From CAUPWF01 sp964367685 (lineage in GTDB: Bacteria > Bacillota > Clostridia > Lachnospirales > Lachnospiraceae): a stretch of DNA of 64,000 bases. The stretch spans positions 1 through 64,000 of the forward strand of contig CAYIYM010000001.1 of the NCBI GenBank assembly GCA_964367685.1. Reading direction: 5' to 3'. The notes under the pieces are model-generated. The model worked only from the letters and a program-made list of their open reading frames with translations, made no database searches and was not told the DNA's origin. Position 1 is the stretch's first letter. Each line of letters begins with the position of its first letter. Below are positions 1 to 7,826 of this stretch, piece by piece. Position numbers and translations under genes: made by a program.

Positions 1-195
1 ACAAAAAAAAGAGTAGATGAGAGCAAACATTTACTTGCTCAGGCGGACTACTCTCTCTCTCGTATTGCTGAAATTGTTGGTTTTTCTTCCCTCTCTTATT
101 TTTCACAAGCCTTCAAAAAATCTGTAGGAATGAGTCCCCGTGAATATAAGAATCATATAAATGAAATAAGTAAAAATTCCACACCTAACTATTAA
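1..195 (+). CDS. AraC-family transcriptional regulator, C-terminal fragment (5' end outside window)
   Basis: Reading frame 1 is open from the first base to a TAA at 193-195 and gives 64 residues. They match the second helix-turn-helix of AraC/XylS regulators: SLSRIAEIVGFSSLSYFSQA followed by FKKSVGMSPREYK, the typical 'GF.s.sYFs..FKk..G.sP.eyR' signature. The sensing domain and start lie upstream of the window, so the ligand cannot be inferred. It is convergent with the GNAT genes that follow, with only 12 bases between the stop codons. Family assignment is secure; target genes are unknown. Confidence 0.85.
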   Translation, partial: TKKRVDESKHLLAQADYSLSRIAEIVGFSSLSYFSQAFKKSVGMSPREYKNHINEISKNSTPNY

Positions 196-207
196 AAGTA
201 GTTATCT

Positions 208-657
208 CTACAGTGACATCTCTTTTGTCATTTCAACATAGTTAGCAATATGATACCCATTCTTTTTATAAGCACGTAGTGCGTTCTCATTACTTTTCTC
301 GACTTCTAGACGATAACGTACTACTTGTTTGTCATACTTCGTTTCTAAATAACGAAAGAACTGACCTACAAACCCTTTTCCTTGAAATTCAGGCTTGATA
401 TAAATATCTTCAATCCATAAGCAAATTCCACCATACTCCGTCGAATATGATTTGGCTACCATTGTATAGCCTGCAATCATTCCATCTTCTTCTAAGATGT
501 AGCCTTCTACAAACGGTAAATCACTAATACAATCTTCAATATCTTTGGTTAACACTTCCTCACTTGCCGTCACTGTTACTGCCGGGGAATCATAAAATAT
601 TTTCATCATTTCTAATACTTCTACCTTATCTTTACCGCTCATTTCTCTAATGTTCAT
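208..657 (-). CDS. GNAT-family N-acetyltransferase
   Basis: About 149 residues with a GNAT fold: the acetyl-CoA-binding loop IKPEFQGKGFVGQFF lies near residues 88-102 and is followed by a C-terminal ENALRAYKKNGY motif typical of RimI-like enzymes. The substrate is not predictable. I place the start at 657, not at the ATG six bases upstream, because GGAGG lies directly against the first ATG (no spacing) but six bases before the second. The start overlaps the end of the upstream GNAT gene by 11 bases, so the two are very likely translationally coupled in one transcript. Confidence 0.8.
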   Translation of the reverse strand: MNIREMSGKDKVEVLEMMKIFYDSPAVTVTASEEVLTKDIEDCISDLPFVEGYILEEDGMIAGYTMVAKSYSTEYGGICLWIEDIYIKPEFQGKGFVGQFFRYLETKYDKQVVRYRLEVEKSNENALRAYKKNGYHIANYVEMTKEMSL

Positions 658-1180
658 TTTCATCCTCCATTAAATTTAATAGCCTGTCAAAAGCAATTTT
701 TTCACTATTATCAAACCAGATAGTTCCGCAATACTTAAATCCATTCTTTTTCAAAATATGCTGCATTTTTAAATTATCCTCATCTGTATCAACACGAACA
801 TATCTCACACCTTTTTCTACACTGAATCGACCTATCAAGTTAAATACTTGTTCTGAAAGTTTTCTACCTCTTGCATTTTCATTAAACGCCAGACGGTGAA
901 TCACTACATATTTTTCATTGCTACTCCATGTACCATTTAAATTGTCATAGGCAGCTTCTCCATCAAAATCAATGCATAAATACCCAAGTATCAATTCTCT
1001 CTCAGCAATCAAATATCCTTTGCCTGTTGCTATATCCTGCTGAATGCAAGCTAAATCCGGATATCCAGATTGCCATTGGTTAACACCTTGGTCCTTTAAA
1101 TGTTGTTTCGCCACATTAATAATCTTCATTGCAATCTCTAAATGCTCTTGTTCAGCCTCTATTAATTTTAGTATTTCCAA
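647..1180 (-). CDS. GNAT-family N-acetyltransferase (TTG start)
   Basis: 177 residues resembling GNAT acetyltransferases: an N-terminal 'GVNQWQSGYPD' segment often seen in this subfamily, the core HRLAFNENARGRKLSEQVF (CoA-binding loop, about residues 95-113) and a closing LKKNGFKYCGTIW strand. The start is TTG at 1180 with AGGAGG ten bases upstream; no better ATG is nearby. It is first in a two-gene unit with the following GNAT gene, whose start lies inside it. Paired acetyltransferases can have related substrates, but nothing here identifies them. Confidence 0.8.
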   Translation of the reverse strand: MEILKLIEAEQEHLEIAMKIINVAKQHLKDQGVNQWQSGYPDLACIQQDIATGKGYLIAERELILGYLCIDFDGEAAYDNLNGTWSSNEKYVVIHRLAFNENARGRKLSEQVFNLIGRFSVEKGVRYVRVDTDEDNLKMQHILKKNGFKYCGTIWFDNSEKIAFDRLLNLMEDENEH

Positions 1181-1309
1181 CTACAATCTACCTCCTTATA
1201 CAAACCATGTTATTATCATTTCTATACTGATTACTCTATTTTACAGAATTTATAATAATAAATCAATTGACAAGTGAATTTAACAAGCCAATCACAAGTT
1301 ACTGAATGA

Positions 1310-1338
1310 TTGTGACTTTCTTTTCATTGTGATAAACT
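1310..1338 (+). promoter_or_regulatory. Possible promoter of the GntP-type permease gene
   Basis: TTGTGA (1310-1315), 17-base spacer, TAAACT (1333-1338), about 30 bases before the ribosome site AAGGAG. The TTGTGA hexamer recurs at 1327-1332, so the -35 box could also be one half of a direct-repeat protein site. Both boxes are four or five matches to consensus; treat as tentative. Confidence 0.35.
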
Positions 1339-1367
1339 ATATTTATATTAAATAAGGAGAACTACAT

Positions 1368-2636
1368 ATGGAAATTTCAACCCTAGGTGCATTAATTGGT
1401 TTTATATTATCTGTATTACTAATCATAAAAAAGATAACACCTATATATAGCTTAATGACAGGCGCATTAATTGCTGGCTTAATTGGTGGCGCTACATTAG
1501 TAGATACTATTTCGGTCATGATATCTGGTGTAGAAGAAATGGTTCCTAGTATCTTACGTATTTTATCATCAGGTATTCTTGCCGGTATTCTGATTCAAAC
1601 GAAATCTGCTGAGAAAATTGCTGATTTCATTGTATCTCAAATAGGATCAAAACATGGCATTATTTCCATCACATTTGCAACAGCCCTATTAACAGCAGCA
1701 GGTGTGTTTGTTGATATTGCTATCATTACCATCGCCCCAATTGCACTTGCAATTGGAAGGAAGGCTGGTTATTCAATTGGTAGTATACTTCTTGCTATGA
1801 TAGGTGGCGGAAAATCGGGAAATATCGTCTCCCCAAATCCTAATACAATCGTTGTTGCTGAAAATTTCAATATTGATTTAATTGAACTGATTAAAATCAA
1901 CGTTTTTCCTGCAATCTTTGGTATTATAACTACTATTATTCTAGCCAATTATCTTCATAAGAAAGAACAGGCTTCAACGGATAATGTTCCAGTTACTTCA
2001 ACGACTACCGAGACAAATTATTCAAATCAACTACCATCTATTTTCGCGGCTATTATAGGTCCAATTACACTCTTTGCACTACTCATTCTCCGACCTTTGA
2101 TTGGTGTAACGATTGATCCATTTGTTGCCCTTCCGATCGGTGGACTAGTAACAGCTTGCGCCACAAAATCACTCAAACAATTAAATACAAATATTACGTA
2201 TGGATTGTCACAGGTTTCCGGTATTGCAATTTTATTTATAGGAACTGGGACATTGGCTGGAGTAATAAAGGCTAGCAATTTGCAGTTGGATTTAATTAAT
2301 ATCCTCCAGTTTTTTGATATACCTACCTTTGTTCTCGCGCCTTTATCCGGTATTTTGCTAGGTGGCGTAACTGCATCTACAACAGCTGGCGCGGCCATTG
2401 CATCTTCGACTTTTCATTCAATTTTAGTAGAACAAGGGTTATCTGCACTTTCAGCTGGCGCCATGTTACATGCTGGTGCAATTGTCATTCCAACATTGCC
2501 ACATGGCTCTTTCTTTCATGCCACAGGTGGGTGTGTAGGAATGACCATGACTCAGCGCTTACGTCTAGTACCGGCTGAAACGCTTGTCGGAGTCGTAGCA
2601 ACTTTGGTTTCAATTATGGTTTATTTACAATTATAA
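1368..2636 (+). CDS. GntP-family permease (gluconate/organic acid:H+ symporter type)
   Basis: 422 residues, almost entirely hydrophobic, with 10-12 predicted membrane segments and a central polar loop near residues 195-220 (rich in T and S). The order of segments, the early ITPIYSLMTGALIAGLIGG region and the C-terminal GGVTASTTAGAAIASSTF / PTLPHGSFFHATGG motifs fit the GntP/DsdX/CitMHS ion-transporter group. Members carry gluconate, D-serine, glycerate or citrate; the sequence alone does not decide. ATG follows AAGGAG by six bases. It is transcribed alone and ends four bases from the stop of the convergent dehydrogenase gene. Confidence 0.75.
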   Translation: MEISTLGALIGFILSVLLIIKKITPIYSLMTGALIAGLIGGATLVDTISVMISGVEEMVPSILRILSSGILAGILIQTKSAEKIADFIVSQIGSKHGIISITFATALLTAAGVFVDIAIITIAPIALAIGRKAGYSIGSILLAMIGGGKSGNIVSPNPNTIVVAENFNIDLIELIKINVFPAIFGIITTIILANYLHKKEQASTDNVPVTSTTTETNYSNQLPSIFAAIIGPITLFALLILRPLIGVTIDPFVALPIGGLVTACATKSLKQLNTNITYGLSQVSGIAILFIGTGTLAGVIKASNLQLDLINILQFFDIPTFVLAPLSGILLGGVTASTTAGAAIASSTFHSILVEQGLSALSAGAMLHAGAIVIPTLPHGSFFHATGGCVGMTMTQRLRLVPAETLVGVVATLVSIMVYLQL

Positions 2637-2640
2637 TAGT

Positions 2641-3339
2641 TTAATAAATCATACGTTTTGTCATACCACCATCTACAATAATATTAGCACCATTTACAAA
2701 ATCATTTTCTTCATCAGCAAGGAATATACATACATTTGAAATATCTCGTGGAATTCCAACACGGTTTGATGGATGTATATCATGATCTCGTTGCTCTAAT
2801 TCTTTCCATGCACCTGTTTCGATATGACCTGGGCTAATCACATTAACAGTAACAGGTGTGCCTCTTAGTGATACGCATAGAGAATTGGTAAGAGAAACCA
2901 TTGCTCCTTTACTCATGCCATATAGTTCCCAATCTTCCATGTTTTGATGATATCTCGTAGATGCAATATTAATGATTCTTCCGTATGCTTCCCCTTTGTT
3001 TAGGGATAGAAATTCTTGTGCACATATAAATGCGCCACGTTGATTGGTATTTGACACTTGATCATATTCTTCTAATGTCACTTCATTCATTGGTTTTACA
3101 AAAACAGAGATAGCTCCATTGTTAATTAACACATGGAGTTTTTTATATTTTTTCTTCATCATTGCAAATGCAACTCTTATAGATTCAGGTTTCGATAAAT
3201 CAGTTTTAATAAAGTCTGCTTCTGTTAAGGGACAAGTCTCTATATCTAATACAATAACACGATACCCTTCTCTTATAAATCTTTTCGCCATGTCAAGGCC
3301 TAATCCTCTTGCCCCACCTGTAATCACACAATTCTTCAT
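2641..3339 (-). CDS. Short-chain dehydrogenase/reductase (SDR)
   Basis: 232 residues with the classical SDR layout: cofactor motif TGGARGLGLDMA (TGxxxGxG, residues 7-18), acidic residue after strand 2 (VLDIE, suggesting NAD preference), NNGA in place of the usual NNAG, catalytic Ser in IINIAST, and YGMSK as the YxxxK motif. The C-terminal DGG is also typical. It belongs to the family of NAD(P)-dependent alcohol/sugar oxidoreductases. The convergent GntP-like permease makes a sugar-acid substrate tempting but they are not co-transcribed, so this is only a guess. GGAGGAG precedes the ATG. Confidence 0.8.
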   Translation of the reverse strand: MKNCVITGGARGLGLDMAKRFIREGYRVIVLDIETCPLTEADFIKTDLSKPESIRVAFAMMKKKYKKLHVLINNGAISVFVKPMNEVTLEEYDQVSNTNQRGAFICAQEFLSLNKGEAYGRIINIASTRYHQNMEDWELYGMSKGAMVSLTNSLCVSLRGTPVTVNVISPGHIETGAWKELEQRDHDIHPSNRVGIPRDISNVCIFLADEENDFVNGANIIVDGGMTKRMIY

Positions 3340-3388
3340 ACTCTTCTCCTCCTGTCTTATTATAATACGCTTTTTATCCTTTGAACGA

Positions 3389-3865
3389 TTATAGTATTTT
3401 AATCATAACATCTGCATTTAATCGTTTATCTCCCCACTGTAACTGAATCTTCTCGGTTTCATTAAATCCCAAATTTTTCCAAAACACAAATAATCCATTA
3501 GTAGTATCTTCTATTACATCAATACGTATTTCTCTTCTCTCTTGTAGACGCATTGTCTCTTCAAATTGCAAATACACTTTCGTTCCAATTCCTGATTTTT
3601 GATATTCAGAATTTATCATAATTAAAGATAAATAAACTGTTTCATCAACTTTATAATCCATCACACCTATTATCTCTTTAGTATCTTGCTTTTGAATCAC
3701 ACAAGTAGTAAAATGGAGACGTTTCATTTCTTCTAACTCTTCTTCTATAAAGACTTCATTTACTTCCTGGACACCTAGGTGGTGGATTAGAAATACCGAA
3801 TTCGAGTTATATATTTTACATATATCTTGAATATTGTCTTTCGTAGCTTCGACTATTTTATACAT
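3389..3865 (-). CDS. GNAT-family N-acetyltransferase
   Basis: 158 residues. The central part SLIMINSEYQKSGIGTKVYL carries the acetyl-CoA pyrophosphate loop (Q-x-x-G-I-G) and is followed by a typical GNAT C-terminal half with NGLFVFWKNLGFNETE. Substrate unknown. An in-frame GTG lies six bases upstream, but GGAGG is seven bases before the ATG at 3865, so I choose that ATG. It sits downstream of the ABC importer genes on the same strand but has its own candidate promoter, so it is probably not a functional part of that operon. Confidence 0.8.
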   Translation of the reverse strand: MYKIVEATKDNIQDICKIYNSNSVFLIHHLGVQEVNEVFIEEELEEMKRLHFTTCVIQKQDTKEIIGVMDYKVDETVYLSLIMINSEYQKSGIGTKVYLQFEETMRLQERREIRIDVIEDTTNGLFVFWKNLGFNETEKIQLQWGDKRLNADVMIKIL

Positions 3866-3903
3866 CTGCACACCTCCACATTCAAGTTACTATCCTTGTA
3901 TAA

Positions 3904-3932
3904 ATTATATACTTAATATTGAAATTAAACAA
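3904..3932 (-). promoter_or_regulatory. Possible promoter for the GNAT gene at 3389-3865
   Basis: On the minus strand, TTGTTT (3927-3932), a 17-base spacer and a perfect TATAAT (3904-3909). The -35 box is weak; the -10 box and its position about 40 bases before the start codon are good. Confidence 0.45.
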
Positions 3933-3942
3933 GAACATAGGA

Positions 3943-4722
3943 CTACTTAACGTCACAATAGTAAATACCATCGCGATCTTGCATTACCTTTATTTGAGGA
4001 TATATTTTCTGTAACCCTCTTTGTATTTCAGTGATTTCAATCTTTTTTAAATCTAAATTTTCAATCAACCTTCCATTGTCTAAAATCATAATCCTATCAC
4101 ACCATTTTAACGCCATAACCGGATTATGCAACACTATCATCGCTGCCTTATTCTGAGTTCGAACTAATTTCTTTACTACTTCAAAAAAATGATGTGTATT
4201 CATATAATCTAATGCACTGTCTGGCTCATCAAGTAGAATAACTGGCGTATTTTGAGCAACTAATTTAGCCAAGAAAACCAATCCTCGTTGACCTTCACTT
4301 AGTTTGTGGCACTCTTTTTCTAATAAGTTTTTTATCCCAAACAACTCTGCACATCGCTCTATTGTCTTTCTTTTCTCTTGGACTTGCAACAAAAATAGTC
4401 CATGCTTTTGATAGCATCCCATTCCTATCACTTGTTCTACTAATAACCCTGCCATACGGGGAGTCTTTTGCGATAATAAACTAATATAAGATGCACGTTT
4501 ACGTATGTTTTGCTCTTTCATAGATATTCCATTTACCATAATTTGACCTTGGTATACCTTTTGTGCACCACTGATTCCTCCTAATAAAGTTGACTTTCCC
4601 GAACCATTTCTCCCTAAAATTGCAACTATTTCTCCATGTTTTACTCGAAAACTAATATCATTTATAATAGGTGCACTATATCCGACTGATAAATCCTCAA
4701 TTTCAAGCATCCATTCCATCAT
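3943..4722 (-). CDS. ABC transporter ATP-binding protein, FecE/MolC type
   Basis: 259 residues: Walker A GRNGSGKST (about residues 37-45), signature LSEGQRG in place of LSGGQ, Walker B VILLDEPDSALD and a switch histidine in VLHNPVM. This is the ATPase of a class II metal/siderophore/cobalamin importer (FecCD family partners). It overlaps the permease gene by 20 bases, so the two are coupled. The neighbours (ModE-like protein, molybdenum hydroxylase, molybdopterin cytidylyltransferase-like protein) suggest that the cargo is molybdate or tungstate, as in Haemophilus MolBC, and not ferric siderophore or B12. The cargo is inference; the family is clear. Confidence 0.85.
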   Translation of the reverse strand: MMEWMLEIEDLSVGYSAPIINDISFRVKHGEIVAILGRNGSGKSTLLGGISGAQKVYQGQIMVNGISMKEQNIRKRASYISLLSQKTPRMAGLLVEQVIGMGCYQKHGLFLLQVQEKRKTIERCAELFGIKNLLEKECHKLSEGQRGLVFLAKLVAQNTPVILLDEPDSALDYMNTHHFFEVVKKLVRTQNKAAMIVLHNPVMALKWCDRIMILDNGRLIENLDLKKIEITEIQRGLQKIYPQIKVMQDRDGIYYCDVK

Positions 4723-5713
4723 GATCCCCCCTTGCTTGATACACCAAAATCAATAATACTGGTACTGCCAACAAAATAATTGGAATGCTCAATGGCAGCT
4801 CAGCACCTGCAGAAGCACTCCTTGCAAATAAATCAGCAAATAAGGTCATTGCAGCCCCGACTATCACACTCATTATAAGATAAGCAAATCCCCGTCTCTT
4901 AATTAGCATCAATGCAATATGTGGTGCAATTAATCCTACAAAAGCCACAGCCCCGACTAAAGAAACTACACATGACACCATAAATGTAGTTAAGGATAGT
5001 AATACAATTCTCCAAAATGTTGGATGTAAACCTGTCGCTATTGCATCTTCATCTGCAAGCATAAGCATCATAACTGGTGTTGTGAATGCCAAAATAAAAC
5101 ATAAAGACATAATTATCCCAATGCTTGGTAATACAACCTTCTCTGCCGTGACATTTGCAAGCGTACCCATCATCCAGAATTCAATTGCCGCAAGCTGACT
5201 GTCTGTATCCGCCATGGTCTTTAGAATCATAAGCCCAGCATCTGCCAAACATTTGATTATAATTCCAGCAAACAAAAAATTGCTCAATTTTCTAAGCCCT
5301 GTAATATATGACATTAATAATAAACATAAGAGTGAAATCATCCCTCCTGCGAATGCAAATATAATAGTCATAAGTGGAGATGCCAAATGCATAACAATGG
5401 CAACTGCTGCTCCTAAAGATGCTCCTGAAGCAACACCTGTAAGATCTGGAGATGCTAATGGATTTCGAAAAATCGTTTGGTATACAGCCCCACCAACACC
5501 TAAAGCAGCGCCTGTTAAAAGTCCCATAATTGTCCTTGGAAATCGAAGTTGGTAAAATACTCGGCTTGAAATATCATCTCCTGTTTTTCCTTTTATAATA
5601 TTAATGATTTCTTCCAAAGACAAAGAATAACTACCAATTGCAAGCGATAAAGTAAATAGAATTATCAAAAGGATAGTGCCTACCATTAACATCACAAGCG
5701 TATGTTTCTTCAT
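4703..5713 (-). CDS. ABC transporter permease, FecCD/BtuC/MolB family
   Basis: 336 residues with about ten hydrophobic segments. Family landmarks are visible: an N-terminal signal-anchor helix, 'FYQLRFPRTIMGLLTGAALG' (conserved R-x-P-R in the first loop), 'GAVYQTIFRNPLASPDLTGV' (the Q-x-x-x-R-N-P-L-A-x-P motif) and 'GAVAFVGLIAPHIA' (the ATPase-contacting GLIaPh helix). It forms a homodimeric channel with the ATPase encoded by the overlapping downstream gene. AAGGAGG precedes the ATG. The cargo is inferred from the operon to be an oxyanion of molybdenum or tungsten. Confidence 0.87.
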   Translation of the reverse strand: MKKHTLVMLMVGTILLIILFTLSLAIGSYSLSLEEIINIIKGKTGDDISSRVFYQLRFPRTIMGLLTGAALGVGGAVYQTIFRNPLASPDLTGVASGASLGAAVAIVMHLASPLMTIIFAFAGGMISLLCLLLMSYITGLRKLSNFLFAGIIIKCLADAGLMILKTMADTDSQLAAIEFWMMGTLANVTAEKVVLPSIGIIMSLCFILAFTTPVMMLMLADEDAIATGLHPTFWRIVLLSLTTFMVSCVVSLVGAVAFVGLIAPHIALMLIKRRGFAYLIMSVIVGAAMTLFADLFARSASAGAELPLSIPIILLAVPVLLILVYQARGDHDGMDA

Positions 5714-5769
5714 CTTTTTCCTCCTTCATCATTCAAACACTTCTATATTGTCATTGTTATACTTCTTAA

Positions 5770-6828
5770 TTACTCCACATCTGTAATCACTTCGAAATCA
5801 TAAAACTCCTTATAGAATGATGCTACATCTTGATTAAACTCCTCGACTAACTTGTCATTGCCATGAAGAATTGTCGCCAACCAATATACTCCTAATACCC
5901 CTGATGGAACTGGTGAATCCCATTCTTCATAATTGTACGGCATTTGAAATACTTGCATATTTTTCACTGCATTTATATCTTGCAACTGCGGATCAGCAAG
6001 TACATCATCCACACTATAACTTGCTGCAGATGGCAGTATAATATACTCTGGGTTATGCTCTAGGATTGCTTCATAAGACACAGGTGTCCAATAAGTGCCT
6101 TCTATTTCCGAGAATATATTGAGACCACCTGCTGTTTCTATTAAAAAGTTTTGGTACATTTGAGAAGTTGCTGTTTCTAAGTATGATGAATTACTTCCCA
6201 TATAAACACTAGAAAATTCTTTATCAGCAACTAAATCAGCCACCTTTCTAAGAATTTCATTTTGTGCGTTAATTAATTCTGTTGCACGCTCATCTGCCCC
6301 TGTTGCAGCACCAATTAAATGAATCATTTTTTGTAATCCCTCATTTGTCTCAGGATCTACAACGAGAACATTCAATCCCAAATCAGTTAAAGTATTTGCT
6401 TGATCAAGTAGCTTCATCGGTACTATTACTAAATCAGGATTTAACTCTGCAACAGCTTCTACATTGAATTCTTTTAATGATCCAATTTGATCGACTGTTA
6501 GTAATTCTGGTGCCGCTAGGCTGTAAATTGGTCTTGACTCTGCTTTTTTTTCTAATCCAATTATTTTATCCGTAAGCCCTAGCGCAATTGTTGTATAGGT
6601 TGTAATATAGTATGCACTTACAATGCTTTCTACTGGTTGTTCTATGACAATTTCTCGACCAGCTTGATCAACGATAGTAACAGAATCTTTCTCTTCTGTA
6701 GTAACTTCTACTTGTTCCTCCACTTTCTTTTCCACTTTTTCCTCAGCTGGAGCACATGCTACACTGCCTAATACTAAAATACTTGCTACTGTTGCAGCTA
6801 CTACCTTTTTAAATTTTAATTTTTTCAT
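5770..6828 (-). CDS. ABC transporter substrate-binding lipoprotein (FepB/BtuF/MolA type)
   Basis: 352 residues. An N-terminal basic stretch and hydrophobic helix end in LVLGSVAC, so Cys25 is the likely lipidated residue (Ser at -3 is less common). A short acidic/lysine-rich linker follows, then the two-lobed helical-backbone binding fold: 'VDQAGREIVIEQPVESIVS', 'LNPDLVIVPMKL' and a C-terminal 'NYEEWDSPVPSGVLGVYWLA'. This fold carries siderophores, cobalamin, haem, or molybdate/tungstate. It lies between the ModE-like gene and the permease gene, 56 bases from the permease. The molybdate/tungstate assignment comes from context only. Confidence 0.85.
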   Translation of the reverse strand: MKKLKFKKVVAATVASILVLGSVACAPAEEKVEKKVEEQVEVTTEEKDSVTIVDQAGREIVIEQPVESIVSAYYITTYTTIALGLTDKIIGLEKKAESRPIYSLAAPELLTVDQIGSLKEFNVEAVAELNPDLVIVPMKLLDQANTLTDLGLNVLVVDPETNEGLQKMIHLIGAATGADERATELINAQNEILRKVADLVADKEFSSVYMGSNSSYLETATSQMYQNFLIETAGGLNIFSEIEGTYWTPVSYEAILEHNPEYIILPSAASYSVDDVLADPQLQDINAVKNMQVFQMPYNYEEWDSPVPSGVLGVYWLATILHGNDKLVEEFNQDVASFYKEFYDFEVITDVE

Positions 6829-6842
6829 CCTCTTCTCCTCTC

Positions 6843-6904
6843 GTTATTCTCAATCAAGAATAACCGCAACCAATGAAAAGTATGCCTCATGCATACCTTC
6901 ATTG
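6843..6904 (-). other. Two consecutive intercistronic RNA hairpins
   Basis: In the 78-base gap between the ModE-like gene and the binding-protein gene there are two dyads. 6871-6904: arms CAATGAA/TTCATTG plus GTATGC/GCATAC with a five-base loop and a small internal loop. 6843-6864: GTTATTCT/AGAATAAC, eight perfect pairs with a six-base loop. Neither is followed by a U-run, so they look more like mRNA processing or stability elements than terminators. They could let the lipoprotein be expressed at a different level from the upstream cistrons. Confidence 0.55.
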
Positions 6905-6906
6905 AT

Positions 6907-7245
6907 CTAATTATTAAAATATTTTTCAAATGCACTATCTGTAGCACATTCTATCTCTGTTAACATCTTTTGATAACGATATAATAAATCCCTACCTTCT
7001 TCTGTTAACGTTGAACCACCGCCGTTTTTTCCACCGGTTTTCCTAATCAGAAATTGAATGCCCCATTCCGACTCAATCATACGGATTGTTTTCCACGCTT
7101 TCGAATATGCCATTCCCATTTTCTGTGCTGATGCTTGTAAGGATCCCTCTTGTTCAATTCCCATCAATAGACGCATAGGTCCCGGTCCAAATCCTTTTCC
7201 ATCTAAATAAATCTTCAATTCAACTTTTGCTTTAATATCTTTCAT
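6907..7245 (-). CDS. ModE-type winged-helix DNA-binding protein without a molybdate-binding domain
   Basis: 112 residues matching the N-terminal LysR-like winged helix of ModE: 'GPGPMRLLMGIEQEGSLQAS', 'KMGMAYSKAWKTI' and the wing 'TGGKNGGGSTLTEEG'. Full ModE proteins (about 260 residues) also carry tandem Mop/TOBE domains that bind molybdate; here the protein stops right after the dimerisation helix. How it senses metal, if it does, is therefore unclear. It starts one base after the xpt stop codon region with no good ribosome site, so translation is probably coupled. It lies directly upstream of the importer genes, which are its likely targets. Confidence 0.75.
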   Translation of the reverse strand: MKDIKAKVELKIYLDGKGFGPGPMRLLMGIEQEGSLQASAQKMGMAYSKAWKTIRMIESEWGIQFLIRKTGGKNGGGSTLTEEGRDLLYRYQKMLTEIECATDSAFEKYFNN

Positions 7246-7246
7246 A

Positions 7247-7822
7247 TTATCTAAAGGTTAAGGTTCCAGTTTCGTCATCCATAGACTCTACTATTGCTAA
7301 TGATTCTAAGCGATATCCTTTATCGCGAAGCGTTCTCCCACCTACTTGATAGCCTTTTTCAATTACAATCCCAATTGCGCTTACATTAGCATGTGCTGCT
7401 TCAACAATTTGACATAGACCAAGTGCTGCACATCCATTTGCTAAGAAATCATCAATAATTAACACATTTTCACCTGGTAAAATAAAACGACTTGCTACAA
7501 TCACTTCATATTTTCTCTTATGTGTAAAGGATTCAACCGGTGCACTTAACATTGCACCATCTAAATTAATAGATTGTGATTTTTTAGCAAACACTACAGG
7601 CACATCAAAATACTGTGCTACAATTGCAGCGATTCCAATTCCCGAAGCCTCTACAGTAAGAATTTTATCGATTTTTAAATCTGCTAAACGAATTTTAAGT
7701 TCTTTACCAATCTCATTTAGTAAATTGATATCAAGTTGATGATTCAAAAAACTGTCTACTTTCAATACATTTCCTGGTTTTACTACTCCATCTTTACGTA
7801 TACGCTCTTTTAGAATTTCCAT
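7247..7822 (-). CDS. xpt: Xanthine phosphoribosyltransferase
   Basis: 191 residues, the usual length of Gram-positive Xpt. The N-terminal 'MEILKERIRKDGVVKPGNVL' with the following 'KVDSFLNHQLD' is characteristic, and the PRPP-binding loop is VLIIDDFLANGCA (about residues 120-132). It converts xanthine and PRPP to XMP in the cytoplasm, which feeds GMP synthesis. Its place in the operon with a xanthine permease and a xanthine-dehydrogenase-like enzyme gives imported xanthine two possible fates. In Bacillus subtilis xpt-pbuX is controlled by a purine riboswitch; I found no such element here. Confidence 0.9.
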   Translation of the reverse strand: MEILKERIRKDGVVKPGNVLKVDSFLNHQLDINLLNEIGKELKIRLADLKIDKILTVEASGIGIAAIVAQYFDVPVVFAKKSQSINLDGAMLSAPVESFTHKRKYEVIVASRFILPGENVLIIDDFLANGCAALGLCQIVEAAHANVSAIGIVIEKGYQVGGRTLRDKGYRLESLAIVESMDDETGTLTFR

Positions 7823-7826
7823 TTGT

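Noticed and set aside
3943..6828. Ferric-siderophore or cobalamin importer assignment for the ABC genes
   Set aside because: The family allows it, but no siderophore, haem or B12 genes or B12 riboswitch are near, whereas ModE-like and molybdoenzyme genes are. Kept as an alternative only.
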